From NCBI GenBank assembly GCA_029204225.1, contig CM055095.1:18327483-18391482 (forward strand): a stretch of 64,000 bases of DNA, in the 5' to 3' direction. A model generated the notes under the pieces. That model was not told the origin of the DNA. It searched no databases and saw nothing but the letters and a program-made list of their open reading frames with translations. Position numbers and translations under genes: made by a program. Shown here piece after piece: positions 21,781-32,651 of this stretch; positions within the stretch are counted from its first letter, which is position 1, and each line of letters begins with the position of its first letter. Origin of the DNA: Diphasiastrum complanatum (lineage: Eukaryota; Streptophyta; Lycopodiopsida; Lycopodiales; Lycopodiaceae).

Positions 21781-23524
21781 TGTTGGGATCTAATAAGCCA
21801 AGCTGACTCCATTGATAATACGCTCTCTGTTCAGATTCCTATGATTATAAGCTAGATAGAGTCGAACTCTCGGCTACAGGCTACTGTTGCTAACTGAGAT
21901 CTATCATCTTCCAAGCCCTAGATGGACACTACCTATCTAGTATTTATTTATAATCATTCAACTAACGAGCCTACGTGCGGAAAAACTTAATGAAAGCTGA
22001 ATACACATGAACAATAAACAATGAACAAGCATAAAGACATTCAAGATTATACACAAGGGGCATCTGTATTCTCAAATGATCTTTGTGAGCACCGCTTGGG
22101 ATACCGCACAACGCGGTGACGCAAGAGAATCCCTATCTCTTACGAATTCCAACTTATCAACTGGTCTCGCTTACTAGCGGACTCTGACATCAATCAATTG
22201 GTCTCGCTTATTAGTGGATGCTTACATGAACCAACTCATCAACAAACTCATCCAATCTATGTGTCAACTCAACCTTCTCTATGTCGTTCATCCTGTTTAT
22301 ATAGGAACATAGGAAAATGGTTTAAGCTAATCATTAGTGATTACAAGAATTGGTTTAAGCACATTCTAATGGCTTCTAGTTTGCTGTCTCCTTCATCCGT
22401 GGAGTCCGTTCTGCATCTAGTACTTTGCTTAATCTTCCCTGTATTTGGGTTGTGAAGATCCGTCGTTTTGCAGCCGTCTTGGTGTCCATATGTGACCGTA
22501 ATTGTTTGTCCACGGTGCCTTGCGATCGTGAAAGTTCTTTGCAGTCATGAGTATACAAACCCTAAAGGGACAACCCCTAAGATGAGGATAGGAGAACACA
22601 ATAGTAGATTTTCATGCACAACTATAGTTTCCAGTATTTTTCTGCTCTACTTGCTACATCTATGTCTCTGTCTCTTACAGATCTCTGTATTCAGATAATT
22701 TTTGTGATCCAGAGAGGATCGTTTATACCTCCACTGTGTGGTGTCTTACAGGATAGCTAGACGTAGAATCACAAAACAAGTTAATGCTAATCAACTAGTT
22801 AGTTAGTCTTTGTCGTTGCTATTTGTTTCAATTGGGCGTGAAGCCCGTTGAGCTGCCAGCTGATAGCGCGAAAGATTCTTCTTCGTTTGTTTCGTAGTTT
22901 TTCGTTTTGCGTCCCTTTGCGGTTTGCGGTCCTGGAGATGTGTTTACGATCCACGAATAATTCGAGAATCGTTTGTGCTTCGAGTCAAGGGACGTTGACT
23001 GTCGCGAATTGTTCTCGTTCGACTTGTGTATCTTGTTCGTGCCGTGACAAAGTTGCAGGAGTTCACCAATTCTGATATTAAAGGAAGTTGGATTGAAAAA
23101 CTGCTGAGAGTGAATGTTATTCTTCTTAGAGATTTTCCATATATGTTATTTACTCATGAGAAATAAAAAATCTTTTGTAGTTGAGTTACAAGATCTCAGT
23201 GAGATATGTGAGTAACAAATGTGGGTTCTGGAGGAATCTGCCAGATAAGAATGTGTTTATGTACTGGGTCATAGTGAGATTATTCACATATGTGCACGAT
23301 TAATCTTGTATGAATCTACTGTGTATTCCTGGTTACTAGAGTTATTTGGTACACTTAACCTAGTCGGTGAACATGAACATATGATCAAGTATTGTTTTGA
23401 AAGATACTTGCAGAGTTAACAAATCTATATATGAAAGATTCATGGATTAACTTATATATGATCTGGGTAAGGATCTACTTGTGGTGTTATACTAGTATAA
23501 TGAGTAAAGGAGATAAATCCAACA
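21781..23524 (-). repeat. Long LTR (about 1.7 kb) of the decayed Copia
   Basis: The plus strand starts TGTTGGGATCT right after the complement of the primer site. The proposed end is AGATAAATCCAACA, giving inverted termini TGTTGG/CCAACA. A minus-strand TATA box (CCTATATAAAC) is at 22295-22305, leaving a U3 of about 1.2 kb. The far end rests only on the inverted terminus because the other LTR is truncated, so the true LTR could be shorter. U3 contains GTCGCGAATTGTTC near 22998, shared with the LTR at 48225-49161. Confidence 0.6.
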
Positions 23525-25066
23525 CTTGGAGGCTAAAATCCTTTTAGGGTTTGCATAACCTACAAGTTGGTTTATCTTTTGGATGAGCCAAAAATTAGGG
23601 TTATGGCTTTTTGCATGGTTGAGAAGACATTGCATTGGGATTTTAAAATTGGTTATTCAAATAAACCTTCATGGGGTTTAAAGAGTTATAAAACTGTTTT
23701 GCTATGAAGAGAGCCTATGATTGGTAATGGTTATTCCATTGTCGGCTATTTTTCCATTAATGCATGGAAACAATTTGATAAGTAATAAGGATTACCATAA
23801 GTAAACTTTATATGTTGATTCTCTAGGCCATACCAAGAATGAGAGAGACGATATAAATTTTGCTAACCTAACAGGTCATCTATGAATTTGGTTCATAGAT
23901 TTAAGATCGACAGCAAGATATTCGTTGCTCATGGGTTACCTTTTTTTAAGATGGTTTCCAGTTCAAGGAAATTTAATTTTTCTGATATTGTGCTTGATGG
24001 TGACTAGACTTTGGAAGCTAAGTTCTTCCAAGATTGAAAAGTTAAATTTGATTTTTTCCTTGTTTGGTGAATTTCAAACTTGGTTAAACGTCAAGATTAA
24101 ATTTAAAATCGTCAAACAATACTGGTAGAAATCCTAAATCAACCTCGGAGTCCCTTGGATCAACAAAATGATTGAAGTACCAACAATTCCGGGACAATTT
24201 TAATACCATCAAAAACTTTGGAAAAGGTGAGTTTTGGTCCAAAATTTTCCATCACAATATTTTCCACAGGCTTCACCTTTGAAAAGATTCACTTTTGTTC
24301 CTCCACAATTGTTGTTACAATCTTTTCCATAGACTTTACACCAATCTTCATCCTAAACTGTGTGTCATTGTATGGACACTCTCATGAAAAATATGAAAAT
24401 ATTGTGTCAACAAGTTGATCATATTTCAACTCAATGTGGTTATCATCAACCTTAACAAACGTTCAGTAATTATAGATAACCAAGTTCTCTTGTGTCCCTT
24501 AGAAGTTATGGGTACCCAATTTTTTGCACTATTCTCTTAAACTTTTGGTTTCATTTATTTCCTTATGACAATATGGTGTGAATAGCTACCGGCTAGTTGT
24601 AAGTCAGTCAGTGTTCACTTAATGAAAAATTGAACAATCCCCATTTAAGATGACATTTGAAGGTGGAAAATTAATGCACGTGCTTTAGGTTTAAATTTCA
24701 CTTATGTTAAGACCAACATGTCTAGCTGGGTAAGAGCCGTATTGGTGCATGTTTGAACGCTAATGTCTATGTCACACTGACATATTGAAGATTTGAGCTC
24801 ATGTTAAACGAGTGCTTGCTGTGTAGTATATATTTGTACCTAACAAAAGGTAGTGCAAGTAATCGGGTGGTCGAGAGTGTCACCAAAAATGACCTACTTA
24901 AACGGCTGAAGGTGGCCCCCCATAAATTATCCCTCACTTGGAGGCCTTTTTAGTTTTCTGGCATTTTTTGTTTTGGGAAATTTGTGTGGAAGCGCATCCC
25001 TTTCGCAGGGCTGCTCTCTTTTCTTTTGTACTTGTTTTGTGTGATGTAAAGAGAAGAAAGCAAGCG
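23525..25066. other. Intergenic, no gene seen
   Basis: AT-rich, with no ORF that has recognisable domains and no clear LTR termini. Confidence 0.5.
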
Positions 25067-25195
25067 ATGGCGTCTTTCCCAACACAAAAACATACATATC
25101 CTTCAGCTTCTGGTGCTGCTACTTTACGATCCTTGCTTCAAGCTCAAGCGGAAGCTGAAGCATTTCGCGGCTTTTTTTCAAAGAGAATAATATGA
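25067..25195 (+). CDS. Possible small ORF or first exon upstream of the PPR gene
   Basis: An ATG in a strong plant context (GCGATGGCG) opens a 42-aa frame MASFPTQKHTYPSASG... with an Ala/Gln-rich patch. No domain is seen. It lies 405 bp upstream of the PPR gene on the same strand and could be an upstream ORF, a leader exon or nothing. No convincing donor site was identified. Confidence 0.25.
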   Translation: MASFPTQKHTYPSASGAATLRSLLQAQAEAEAFRGFFSKRII

Positions 25196-25600
25196 TATGT
25201 AACATGCTTTTTTTTAGGTTGGATTGAATCAAACGGAGTTGAGCCTACAACCTTAAGGACCTTCGATGGATTAGGATAAGGTATCAATCTTGCCTGATGG
25301 CTCATTTTCCAATATTTGAAAGGTTTATATCATTCCTTCATGTCGTTTAAGATATTCAGCCATGCACCAGTATTGTCTTCGCCGTGGTTGAGGTGAGTAT
25401 TAATCAATTTAGCAATGTGGCTCAAGAAAGAGGTTGATCGAAAGACTGTAGAATCTGAGAATACACGATTTTCTGCATAGACCATTCAGTGAAATTGCAT
25501 TTATGGATCTCTATTACATGCTATGCCCGTGCACAGGGCAAGGCTTAGGGTTTCTGTAATACCCCTGGCAAGACAATAAATGCCTTGAAAACATTGTAGT

Positions 25601-27490
25601 ATGGGTCTTTTGATAAGATCATTGGGCACCAAGGCATCCGGTGTCTCAAAATATGGCACTGCTTTGCACAATGTTCCGAAAGTGACAAACTTGGTAGAGT
25701 ATTTTGGGATAGCTGGTTTAGGGTTTGATGAAAAGGCTTTAGAAGGTATTGTAGCGAGATTAACTCCCAAGTATGTTCTAAAAGCCCTACAACATCAAAA
25801 GGACCTAAGGAACGCTTTGGTTTTTTTTAAATGGGCCGGGCGGCAGAGTAAGTATAGGCATGATTCTAGTACTTATAATGAAATGATGAGAATTTTGGCT
25901 GATGCTAAACAATTCAAAGAAGCATCCGATTTGTTGAATGACATGCGGCAGGAGGGTTGTGAAATGAATGCTGAAACGTTTACCACCTTAATCAGGAATT
26001 ATGGAAGAGCTGGAATGCCGCGGGAAGCCGTTGAGGCATTTAAAATGATCAGGAAATCTGGATGCAAGAGTTCTGTTCATGCCTACAACTGTTTAATAGA
26101 TGCACTTTTTAGGGCAGGTTGTGACGAGGAAGCACAGAAGACATATCAACAAATGCTACATTCGCGTTTCTCACCCAACAAGCACACTATCGGTATTCTT
26201 GTTTTTGGGTATTGCAGAACAGGCAAGGTAGATGAAGCACTTCAAATATTCCAGCAAGGGATTAGCGTGGGATACACAGCTAACATTGTTTTATACAGCA
26301 CAATGATAGATGGCTTGTGCAAGGTCGGTCAAGTAGATACTGCTCTGAGACTTTTTAAGGAAATGTCAGGTAATGGCTGCCCTCCAAATGCTTACACATA
26401 TAGCTCTCTCATACGGGGCTTGTTCAAAGCACATAGGGTGAATGAAGCCTGGCAACTTTATAATGATATGGTGCTCAACAAAGTGCCTCCAGACACCGTG
26501 GCTTACAGTACGATCATTGATGGTTTATGCAAGGCCGGTAAAGCAGATGAGGCTTTGAATGTTTTTGAGGGAATGGTAGCAACTGGTTGTTCCCCAAACG
26601 GATATATTTTCAGTACACTTGTTGACGGCCTCTGTAAATCCAATAAGATTGATGAAGCTTACAGACTGCTCAAAGCATTGGTGGCCAGAGATCCCCATAA
26701 CCATGATGTGGTTGCTGGTTATACAGCTCTGATTAATTGTCATTGCAAGGTAAACAACCTAGACGAAGCTTTCAAGCTCTTAGCAGAATTGAAAGATGCT
26801 GGCTTTTCTCCTCACACTATCATCTACAGTCCTATTATTCATGCTCTTTGCAAGATTGGTAAATTAGATGCAGCCAGTAAGCTGATTGAAGAAATGAAAG
26901 AAGCAAGTTGTCCACCCGATGTTGTAACTTACAGTTGTCTTATTCATGGTTTTTGCAAAGCTTACAAGCTGGATGCAGCATACACGCTTCTGGACGAAAT
27001 GAGATCAGCTGGATGTTCTCCAAATGTGATAACTTATAGTGTGCTTATTGATGGATTCTGCAAAGCAGGGAGAGTGAATGAAGCACAAAACCTTCTAGAT
27101 GTCATGATAAAAAGTGGTTGTCGTCCTGACGGTATCACATTTTCTAGCATTTTGGATGGACTCTGCAAGGTGGGAAAAACGCATGAGGCTGTCAATTTTT
27201 TTGAGGAAACCAGAAATCGTTGTGCCCCAGATGTTGTTACCTTCACAATCCTCATTGTTGGTCTTTCCAAAGCTGACAGAGTAGATGACGCAGTTAATTT
27301 CTTAAAAGAAATGGTGGCATCAGGCTGTAAACCAAATACTGCATCTTACAATGCAGTTATTAATGGGTTTTGCAAGGCCAACAGATTGGAGGAAGCACAC
27401 GTATTCTTGGAGGAAATGAGAAAGGTTGGCTGCCACCCCCCTGATGTGACCACTTACAGCAATATTCCCTCAGCCACACCATTTTGCTGA
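25601..27490 (+). CDS. P-class pentatricopeptide repeat protein, probably mitochondrial or plastid (629 aa)
   Basis: P-class PPR proteins bind organellar RNA in a sequence-specific way and guide its stabilisation, splicing or translation. A short N-terminal segment rich in Ser, Arg and Lys (MGLLIRSLGTKASGVSKYG) could be a transit peptide. From about residue 89 there are fifteen consecutive 35-residue repeats (VxYSxLIDGLCKAGKxDEAxxLFxEMxxxGCxPN type), with the conserved tyrosine/phenylalanine near residues 92, 127, 161, 232, 267, 302, 337, 375, 410, 445, 480, 515, 549 and 583, plus the start of a sixteenth at 617-621. There are no E, DYW or SMR domains. The frame is intronless, as is usual for the class. 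It ends abruptly inside the sixteenth repeat with SATPFC, so the C-terminus may be truncated relative to its ancestor. The start is the first ATG of the frame. Confidence 0.93.
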   Translation: MGLLIRSLGTKASGVSKYGTALHNVPKVTNLVEYFGIAGLGFDEKALEGIVARLTPKYVLKALQHQKDLRNALVFFKWAGRQSKYRHDSSTYNEMMRILADAKQFKEASDLLNDMRQEGCEMNAETFTTLIRNYGRAGMPREAVEAFKMIRKSGCKSSVHAYNCLIDALFRAGCDEEAQKTYQQMLHSRFSPNKHTIGILVFGYCRTGKVDEALQIFQQGISVGYTANIVLYSTMIDGLCKVGQVDTALRLFKEMSGNGCPPNAYTYSSLIRGLFKAHRVNEAWQLYNDMVLNKVPPDTVAYSTIIDGLCKAGKADEALNVFEGMVATGCSPNGYIFSTLVDGLCKSNKIDEAYRLLKALVARDPHNHDVVAGYTALINCHCKVNNLDEAFKLLAELKDAGFSPHTIIYSPIIHALCKIGKLDAASKLIEEMKEASCPPDVVTYSCLIHGFCKAYKLDAAYTLLDEMRSAGCSPNVITYSVLIDGFCKAGRVNEAQNLLDVMIKSGCRPDGITFSSILDGLCKVGKTHEAVNFFEETRNRCAPDVVTFTILIVGLSKADRVDDAVNFLKEMVASGCKPNTASYNAVINGFCKANRLEEAHVFLEEMRKVGCHPPDVTTYSNIPSATPFC

Positions 27491-27789
27491 GGTGAATAAT
27501 TTAAGTACATACCATCAAGCAATACTTAGATCCTTGCTGCACCATTTATTCATTTCTTTGAAAATATTTAACCCTCCTACATCGCTCTTTAGAATTCAAC
27601 GTTTCATGCCAGTTTATCACTCAGGCCATGCTTTGTATCGTTTGAAGCATTTGAATGCTTCAGATTGTTTTGAGAAAGATAATAATTAGCATTACCGAAT
27701 AGTCATCGATGGAAGGGATGAAAATACTGTGCTCCCCCTAAAGACTGGATTTGTATAGGTCCACAAATGAACCAACCGTAATAGATCTT
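27491..27789. other. 3' flank of the PPR gene
   Basis: Probable 3' UTR. No further PPR motifs are found in any frame. Confidence 0.5.
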
Positions 27790-28365
27790 TGGTCCAGTGT
27801 AACAGGCCTTTGTCAAAAAAATTTCTTGCATGCTTGTTAAAAATGCATTTCTCACAGATTTTTTAACTCTCTAGATTTGTTGATTTTGAGACCTTTGACT
27901 AGATTATTGTCGAACATATAATGACCATTCTACATGTTGAGGTGACCAAGTCTCTTATGTTCTAAGATGTTTTTGTTGACTTGAAGAATCTTGGAATTCA
28001 TCGCTTCTAATTTTGAAGGATAATCATGGATTAACTTCTATAAATAGGCATCCTTGATCCCTTGTTGCCAAGAATATTGTGTCTTTGTTTATAACAATGT
28101 ATTTGTTGGAATCAAATACCATCTTCAATGTAAAATATGCAATTCTGTTGATTAACCTGTAGTTTGTTTGTCATGTCAAGAACATAGAGAACATTTTCAG
28201 TGTTATTTGTCGAACCATTCTTGAACCTGATTTGGAAAGATGATTCACCCTTAATATGATGGAAGCTATTATCCCCAAGTGAACACTTCTGTTGGTGCCA
28301 GATTTTTTATAGTTCTTGAACCACTCAAATCTATTGGTCATCTGTTGAGTAGCACTTGAATCTAG
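27790..28365 (-). pseudogene. Copia protease / pre-integrase relic
   Basis: The minus-strand reading gives LDSSATQQMTNRFEWF (from LDSGAT), then VHLGD and a run like NVLYVLDMTNKL typical of the segment after Copia protease. Further on, with stops and shifts, RLGHLNM-like and HYMFDNNLVKGL segments occur. Heavily decayed. Confidence 0.6.
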
Positions 28366-29944
28366 TTTGTTTAAATTTCTTTTGTTTGATTGGAGCTATT
28401 AGAGTCAAGTATCTACCCTAGAACTGGGGTAATAAATGAAACATAAACTTTTTGTCTTCCAGAAACTTAGTGACCTTCATACTTCTTGAGAAATGGTTTC
28501 TCCCATCATTGAACACCTTCCTTGCATTCACTAGAATCTTGGAATCTAAAGAACATGCCATCTTCTAGGGTGTCATTTTTCAATAACATTCTACTTGATA
28601 TATGACCCAAGATCGTGCTTATGGGGAACCTCCAGGCAACCTCATTCTGGTCACAATGCACCACCAATTTCCATCGTAACATCATGTGACCAACCATGTA
28701 ACAGTTCATTTCGGCCTTGAGATACTCCCGTTTAATGAAACAAGAGGAACATGCCTGCAGATTATGAGCAGGGAGAGGAAGTTTTATGCAATATCAGGAA
28801 GGAACCAGTAAAGACTGTACCTGTTTTTCTTCACTCAATATTCATATGAACATAGAAATCTAAATGATGCAGCTGCAAGGGAGTTGTTAATATTCAGAGT
28901 AACCATATTATTCAAAATGCTAAAAGCACCCTCACAGGCCATTCTCTACAGGAGCAGGTAGGCGATGGGGGTAATCCAAATTCATCATGTTACTTCCTGG
29001 GTGTGAACTTGAAAGCTGGAACCATGCACGCAATGGGAACTCTAATGAGTTGATGCCTCATGACTCTTATGTTCTACAAATGCAAATCACTGTCTTTTCA
29101 ACAAAATCACTCCTTTGCATTTGAAAATATCAAAATAGCATGAGTCCGCCAAATTGCTGTGAAGCAGAATACTTCGTTCTGCAATGAGTGCTTGTTAAAG
29201 GTATCAACAAACTGAAGATGAAGCATCGACTTGTCCGTTACAGGTCAAATGCAGCAAACTGGGTGATACCTATCAAACCCAACACTTTTTGCTGGCTAAG
29301 ATCCATACCACTGGTGGTCACTTATATAATCCAGTTTCTTCAAATGAGTCAGGAGAGATCATTTCTTGCAGCGCATAGGAGGTCATAAACAGGTCACGCA
29401 CACCAATCCATGGAGCTCCAACTCATAAAATAAGGTGGAGTATGTGACGGTAGATAATATAAGGCATGAAAAATTCTACTCCTAATGAACAAATGTTGTT
29501 TTTACAAGGCTGTTTCACAAGTTTGATAACTCACACACTATTTCTCTTTTAGTCCACGTTCCATAGCGCTTCACCTCAGAACGAGATTCATATGAGGAGT
29601 TCTCAATCCAGAATTGATCTGTTTCAACGTGTCGGCAGTCCTCCATCCTTCATTTCCATTAAGAATTCTTTTGAAGCTTGACCAGGTGGAGTTGTCAATA
29701 CGATTGGGATGACATAATCACGTGTGACTGGAGAATGTTTCTTTTCCTGTTAACAAGGGTTACCAATGTTTGCTACATAGTTTAGAAGAGCAAAGAGATG
29801 GCTCTCCGCATCTTCTAAAAATATAGCGAATCCGTGCATGGAATGTTTGGCAGTTGAGTTGGAGAGCGGAAAGAGTGTACTGCAGTACTAGCGATACTCT
29901 AATCACAGAAAATTTTCACTTGAGCACACCAGGGAAATCGCAGA
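28366..29944. other. Intergenic, no gene seen
   Basis: Short frames on both strands (for example 28506-28709 minus, 29188-29388 plus) have no recognisable motifs. No LTR termini are seen. Confidence 0.5.
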
Positions 29945-30600
29945 CCTAGAGAGTTGAAATAGAGAATATGGCAGTATTGGCCATGCCGGATTCACACAGA
30001 GTTTTCAACTTGAGGGCAAGAGTATCAGCAAACAACCCATCTTCAACCATCCTTCCTTATAGGTTGTGTGCATCATCGATTTTGTTTTCTTTCTTGAATC
30101 CTTGTAGAAGAATGCTATAAGTCACCATGTTAGGATTGCACTTTCTTGACCTCACCTTTTCAAAGAGCCTGAATGCTGCATCTGCTTCCCTCCATTGCAG
30201 AGACCAGCTATCAGAGTGTTTTATGTGATAGCATCTGGTTCACAAACAGATTTAACCAAACCATCCTTGATCGAAACAGATAACCCACATCCGCCTTCTG
30301 AGCAATACAAAGGCCATGCATCAAACTAGTGTAAGTGACAACATTCAGAACGAACACTTTTTCCTTCATTGACTGAAACAACTGGAAACTCTTTCCAACA
30401 ACTTATCCACATTTGAAGATTTGTCTATATATAGTATCAGCTATAGGTAATTATGCCGTAGGCTCCGTAGACCATGGACAGCTTATATGCCTTGAGAAAA
30501 GGAAAGCTATGAATGCTTTTCCACCCTTGCAGAGAGACACATACAAGTTTGAGAGCTATGTGATGAAGGAATGTCATCAACTTTGGTAGGAGGACGTCCA
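29945..30600 (-). pseudogene. Broken P-class PPR gene copy
   Basis: The minus strand contains PPR repeats spread over three frames: LCKGGKAF near 30530, NVVTYTSLMHGLCIAQKADV near 30330, PDAIT*NTLIAGLCNGGK near 30215, and CNPNMVTYSILLQGFKKENK near 30130 followed by KIDDAHNL and a stop. At least two frameshifts and several stop codons disable it. It is related in type to the intact PPR gene at 25601-27490 but in the opposite orientation, and probably arose by local duplication or as part of an old PPR cluster. Confidence 0.8.
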
Positions 30601-31556
30601 CTTTTGGTTAAACCCAATTTGGAAGCTCATGAGCACAAACTTTGACAAGAGAGTATGGACGGACATTGGACTGATTTGGATGGTTGTATTGTTATTGAGT
30701 AATTGGTTACATGGAGACCATCCATGAGTACTTCATTCGTGATTCATTGGTGTGAGCTTCCTTCATGAGGCCTAGACAGTAGGGAGATATGCAATTGTTG
30801 ACTTCTATGACTCATATTAATAAGCGCGTGCTAGTGTTTTTTCAAGAGTACTTTGTGGGTTCAACATGTGCTGCATAAGTTCCTTTAATTTGGTCTAATT
30901 TGTTGTGGTGGTTGAATTCTTGACAATGTAGAAAATGTGCTTTGTTTTGGCAGCTGGAATGAAATTAGAGCTGTCACGACAGAATTTAAAGACATCCTAG
31001 AATGTTCAAAGAGTGATAGAGTACAATGTAGATTATTATTTGGAGAGGAATCTCTTGTGGAGGAGCTGGAGGATGTAGAGCATATAAGAGAAAAGACACC
31101 AAGAGAGAGGGTAATGCAATACCCTCTTAAGGCTACATATTAGCTTGAGTGTTATTTGAGGTAAAATAAATGCACGTATCTCCTATAGTTTGTTATAGAT
31201 TTTGTACAACTTGTAAAACTGTGCACTTTGGTTTTGTGGTTAGAAAGAAGTGAATACAAGATCATTGATCATAGTGAATACAAGAAAAGGCATGGATCAA
31301 ATGAAAGTGGAGTTGGATAACGTGTGCTTTACATACTCACAACTATTGAAAGATGATGACTTGATAGGTAAAAAAAGGTAAAAACAAATAGTCAAAAGTG
31401 ATCATCATGGTGAGTAGAGAACCTTATATAACTATATTTAAGATATCAAGAGGCTTTATCATTAGTTACTGTAAAAAGGTCTCCCCTTCCACGACCATTT
31501 TAAATATAACATGAGTGAGATGAACAGAGAAATTAGATTTAAGAGAGACTATAATT
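30601..31556. other. Intergenic, no gene seen
   Basis: A 68-codon plus-strand frame at 30937-31143 is acidic and has no recognised domain. It was not accepted as a gene. Confidence 0.5.
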
Positions 31557-31868
31557 AAAGGATAAATTTATGTCTTACAATTAGTCAAAGGATAAATCCA
31601 TGTCTTACAATTAAAGGATATATCCATGTCTTACAATTAGTCAAATAACTTGTTCATAGATGTGAGTATGTCATTAAGATACATTATAGTTTTCTGTGAT
31701 ATTTTTCATAAAATAATTAGATAATCATGGAAGTCTAAGTATATGGTAGTCACAAGACATGGAAAAATCTCGTTGACAAGCACAAGCAACAATTATGAAA
31801 GTCTAAGTATATGGTAGTCACAAGAGATGGGACAAGCACAAGCAATAGAAAAACACAACATGACGGCC
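31557..31868. repeat. Cluster of local tandem duplications
   Basis: Three copies of a 26-30-bp unit (AAAGGATAAATCCATGTCTT...) occupy 31557-31642. A separate pair with period 68 bp (AGTCTAAGTATATGGTAGTC at 31732 and 31800) follows. Short units containing CATGACGGC repeat near 31858-31880. Confidence 0.75.
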
Positions 31869-31991
31869 ACAACATGACGGCTGCAATGAAAAATATGGTA
31901 ACATCATTCAACTACTTCAATGGTTCTATCAACGAGCACAACACAAACATATCAGCAAATGAAATCTACATTTACGTTAAATCTCATTAAG

Positions 31992-32646
31992 TGTGAAAAA
32001 TACAGATCCTAAGTGGATCTAAACTCCAAGATCATTGGCTTGAATGCTTGCACTCCAAACTACATAAGCTAGGAATTGGCAACACATTCTATGCTACCTA
32101 GAATGCAAAGAACTTGATCAAAAAGCATTTATCACAAATGGAAACTTCCATAAACATCAAGTGCGGCCCAAAATAGCATTATACAGTCCATAATACATCA
32201 GCCTATCACTTTTGGAAAGCACCTAAGATCATACACAATAGCTTGAAGACAATACACACAACAATGCTCTCAATGGAGGAAGAAACAATGACAATGATCT
32301 ATTGATCTCAATGAAGCATACAAAAGGTTTCTCCAACCTGTTCTCCACGACTTCCCTACTATTTATGGATGAGGAAGATGACTCTCTCTCCTCTCTCTAG
32401 AAGGTACTTGACCCTAGATATTCCCTATATAGGAAAAATAGCTAAAAATGGCTTATATGACCAAAATACATCAAAATGGTCTCATTTTGAAGGGTATGAA
32501 GTTTGACACTTCATCATACTGAAAAAATACAGTAAATAAAAACATTGTGGCCTGGTTCACACGTGTGAAACTCCAGAACCAAAACTATTTACAATTTTAG
32601 CCAATTTAGGCCTCAAACTAGCTAGGAAATGTTGACAATTTTCACA
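31992..32646 (-). mobile_element. Solo LTR (655 bp) with intact target duplication
   Basis: Plus-strand termini are TGTGAAAAAT and ATTTTCACA. It is flanked by a perfect TTAAG duplication (31987-31991 and 32647-32651). A TATA-like palindrome CCCTATATAGG lies near 32420. On the minus strand the first 90 bp parallel the U3 ends of the two Copia LTRs at 7363-8058 and 9723-10404 (CTAG, TTGTAAATAGTT-like block, then a CACACGTGTG palindrome about 80 bp in), so the element probably pointed to the minus strand. It is the product of LTR-LTR recombination after insertion. Confidence 0.9.
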
Positions 32647-32651
32647 TTAAG

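Larger units (their letters stand above)
17441..23524 (-). mobile_element. Decayed Ty1/Copia element, minus strand
   Basis: Minus-strand order is LTR (23524-21781), primer site and leader (21780-21598), gag, protease, integrase, reverse transcriptase, RNase H (to about 17755), then a truncated LTR (17748-17532). All coding parts carry stops or frameshifts. Internal DNA between RNase H and the 3' LTR is deleted. The 3' LTR copy is followed by a second primer-site/leader segment (17531-17441), which is unexpected for a single element. Confidence 0.85.
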
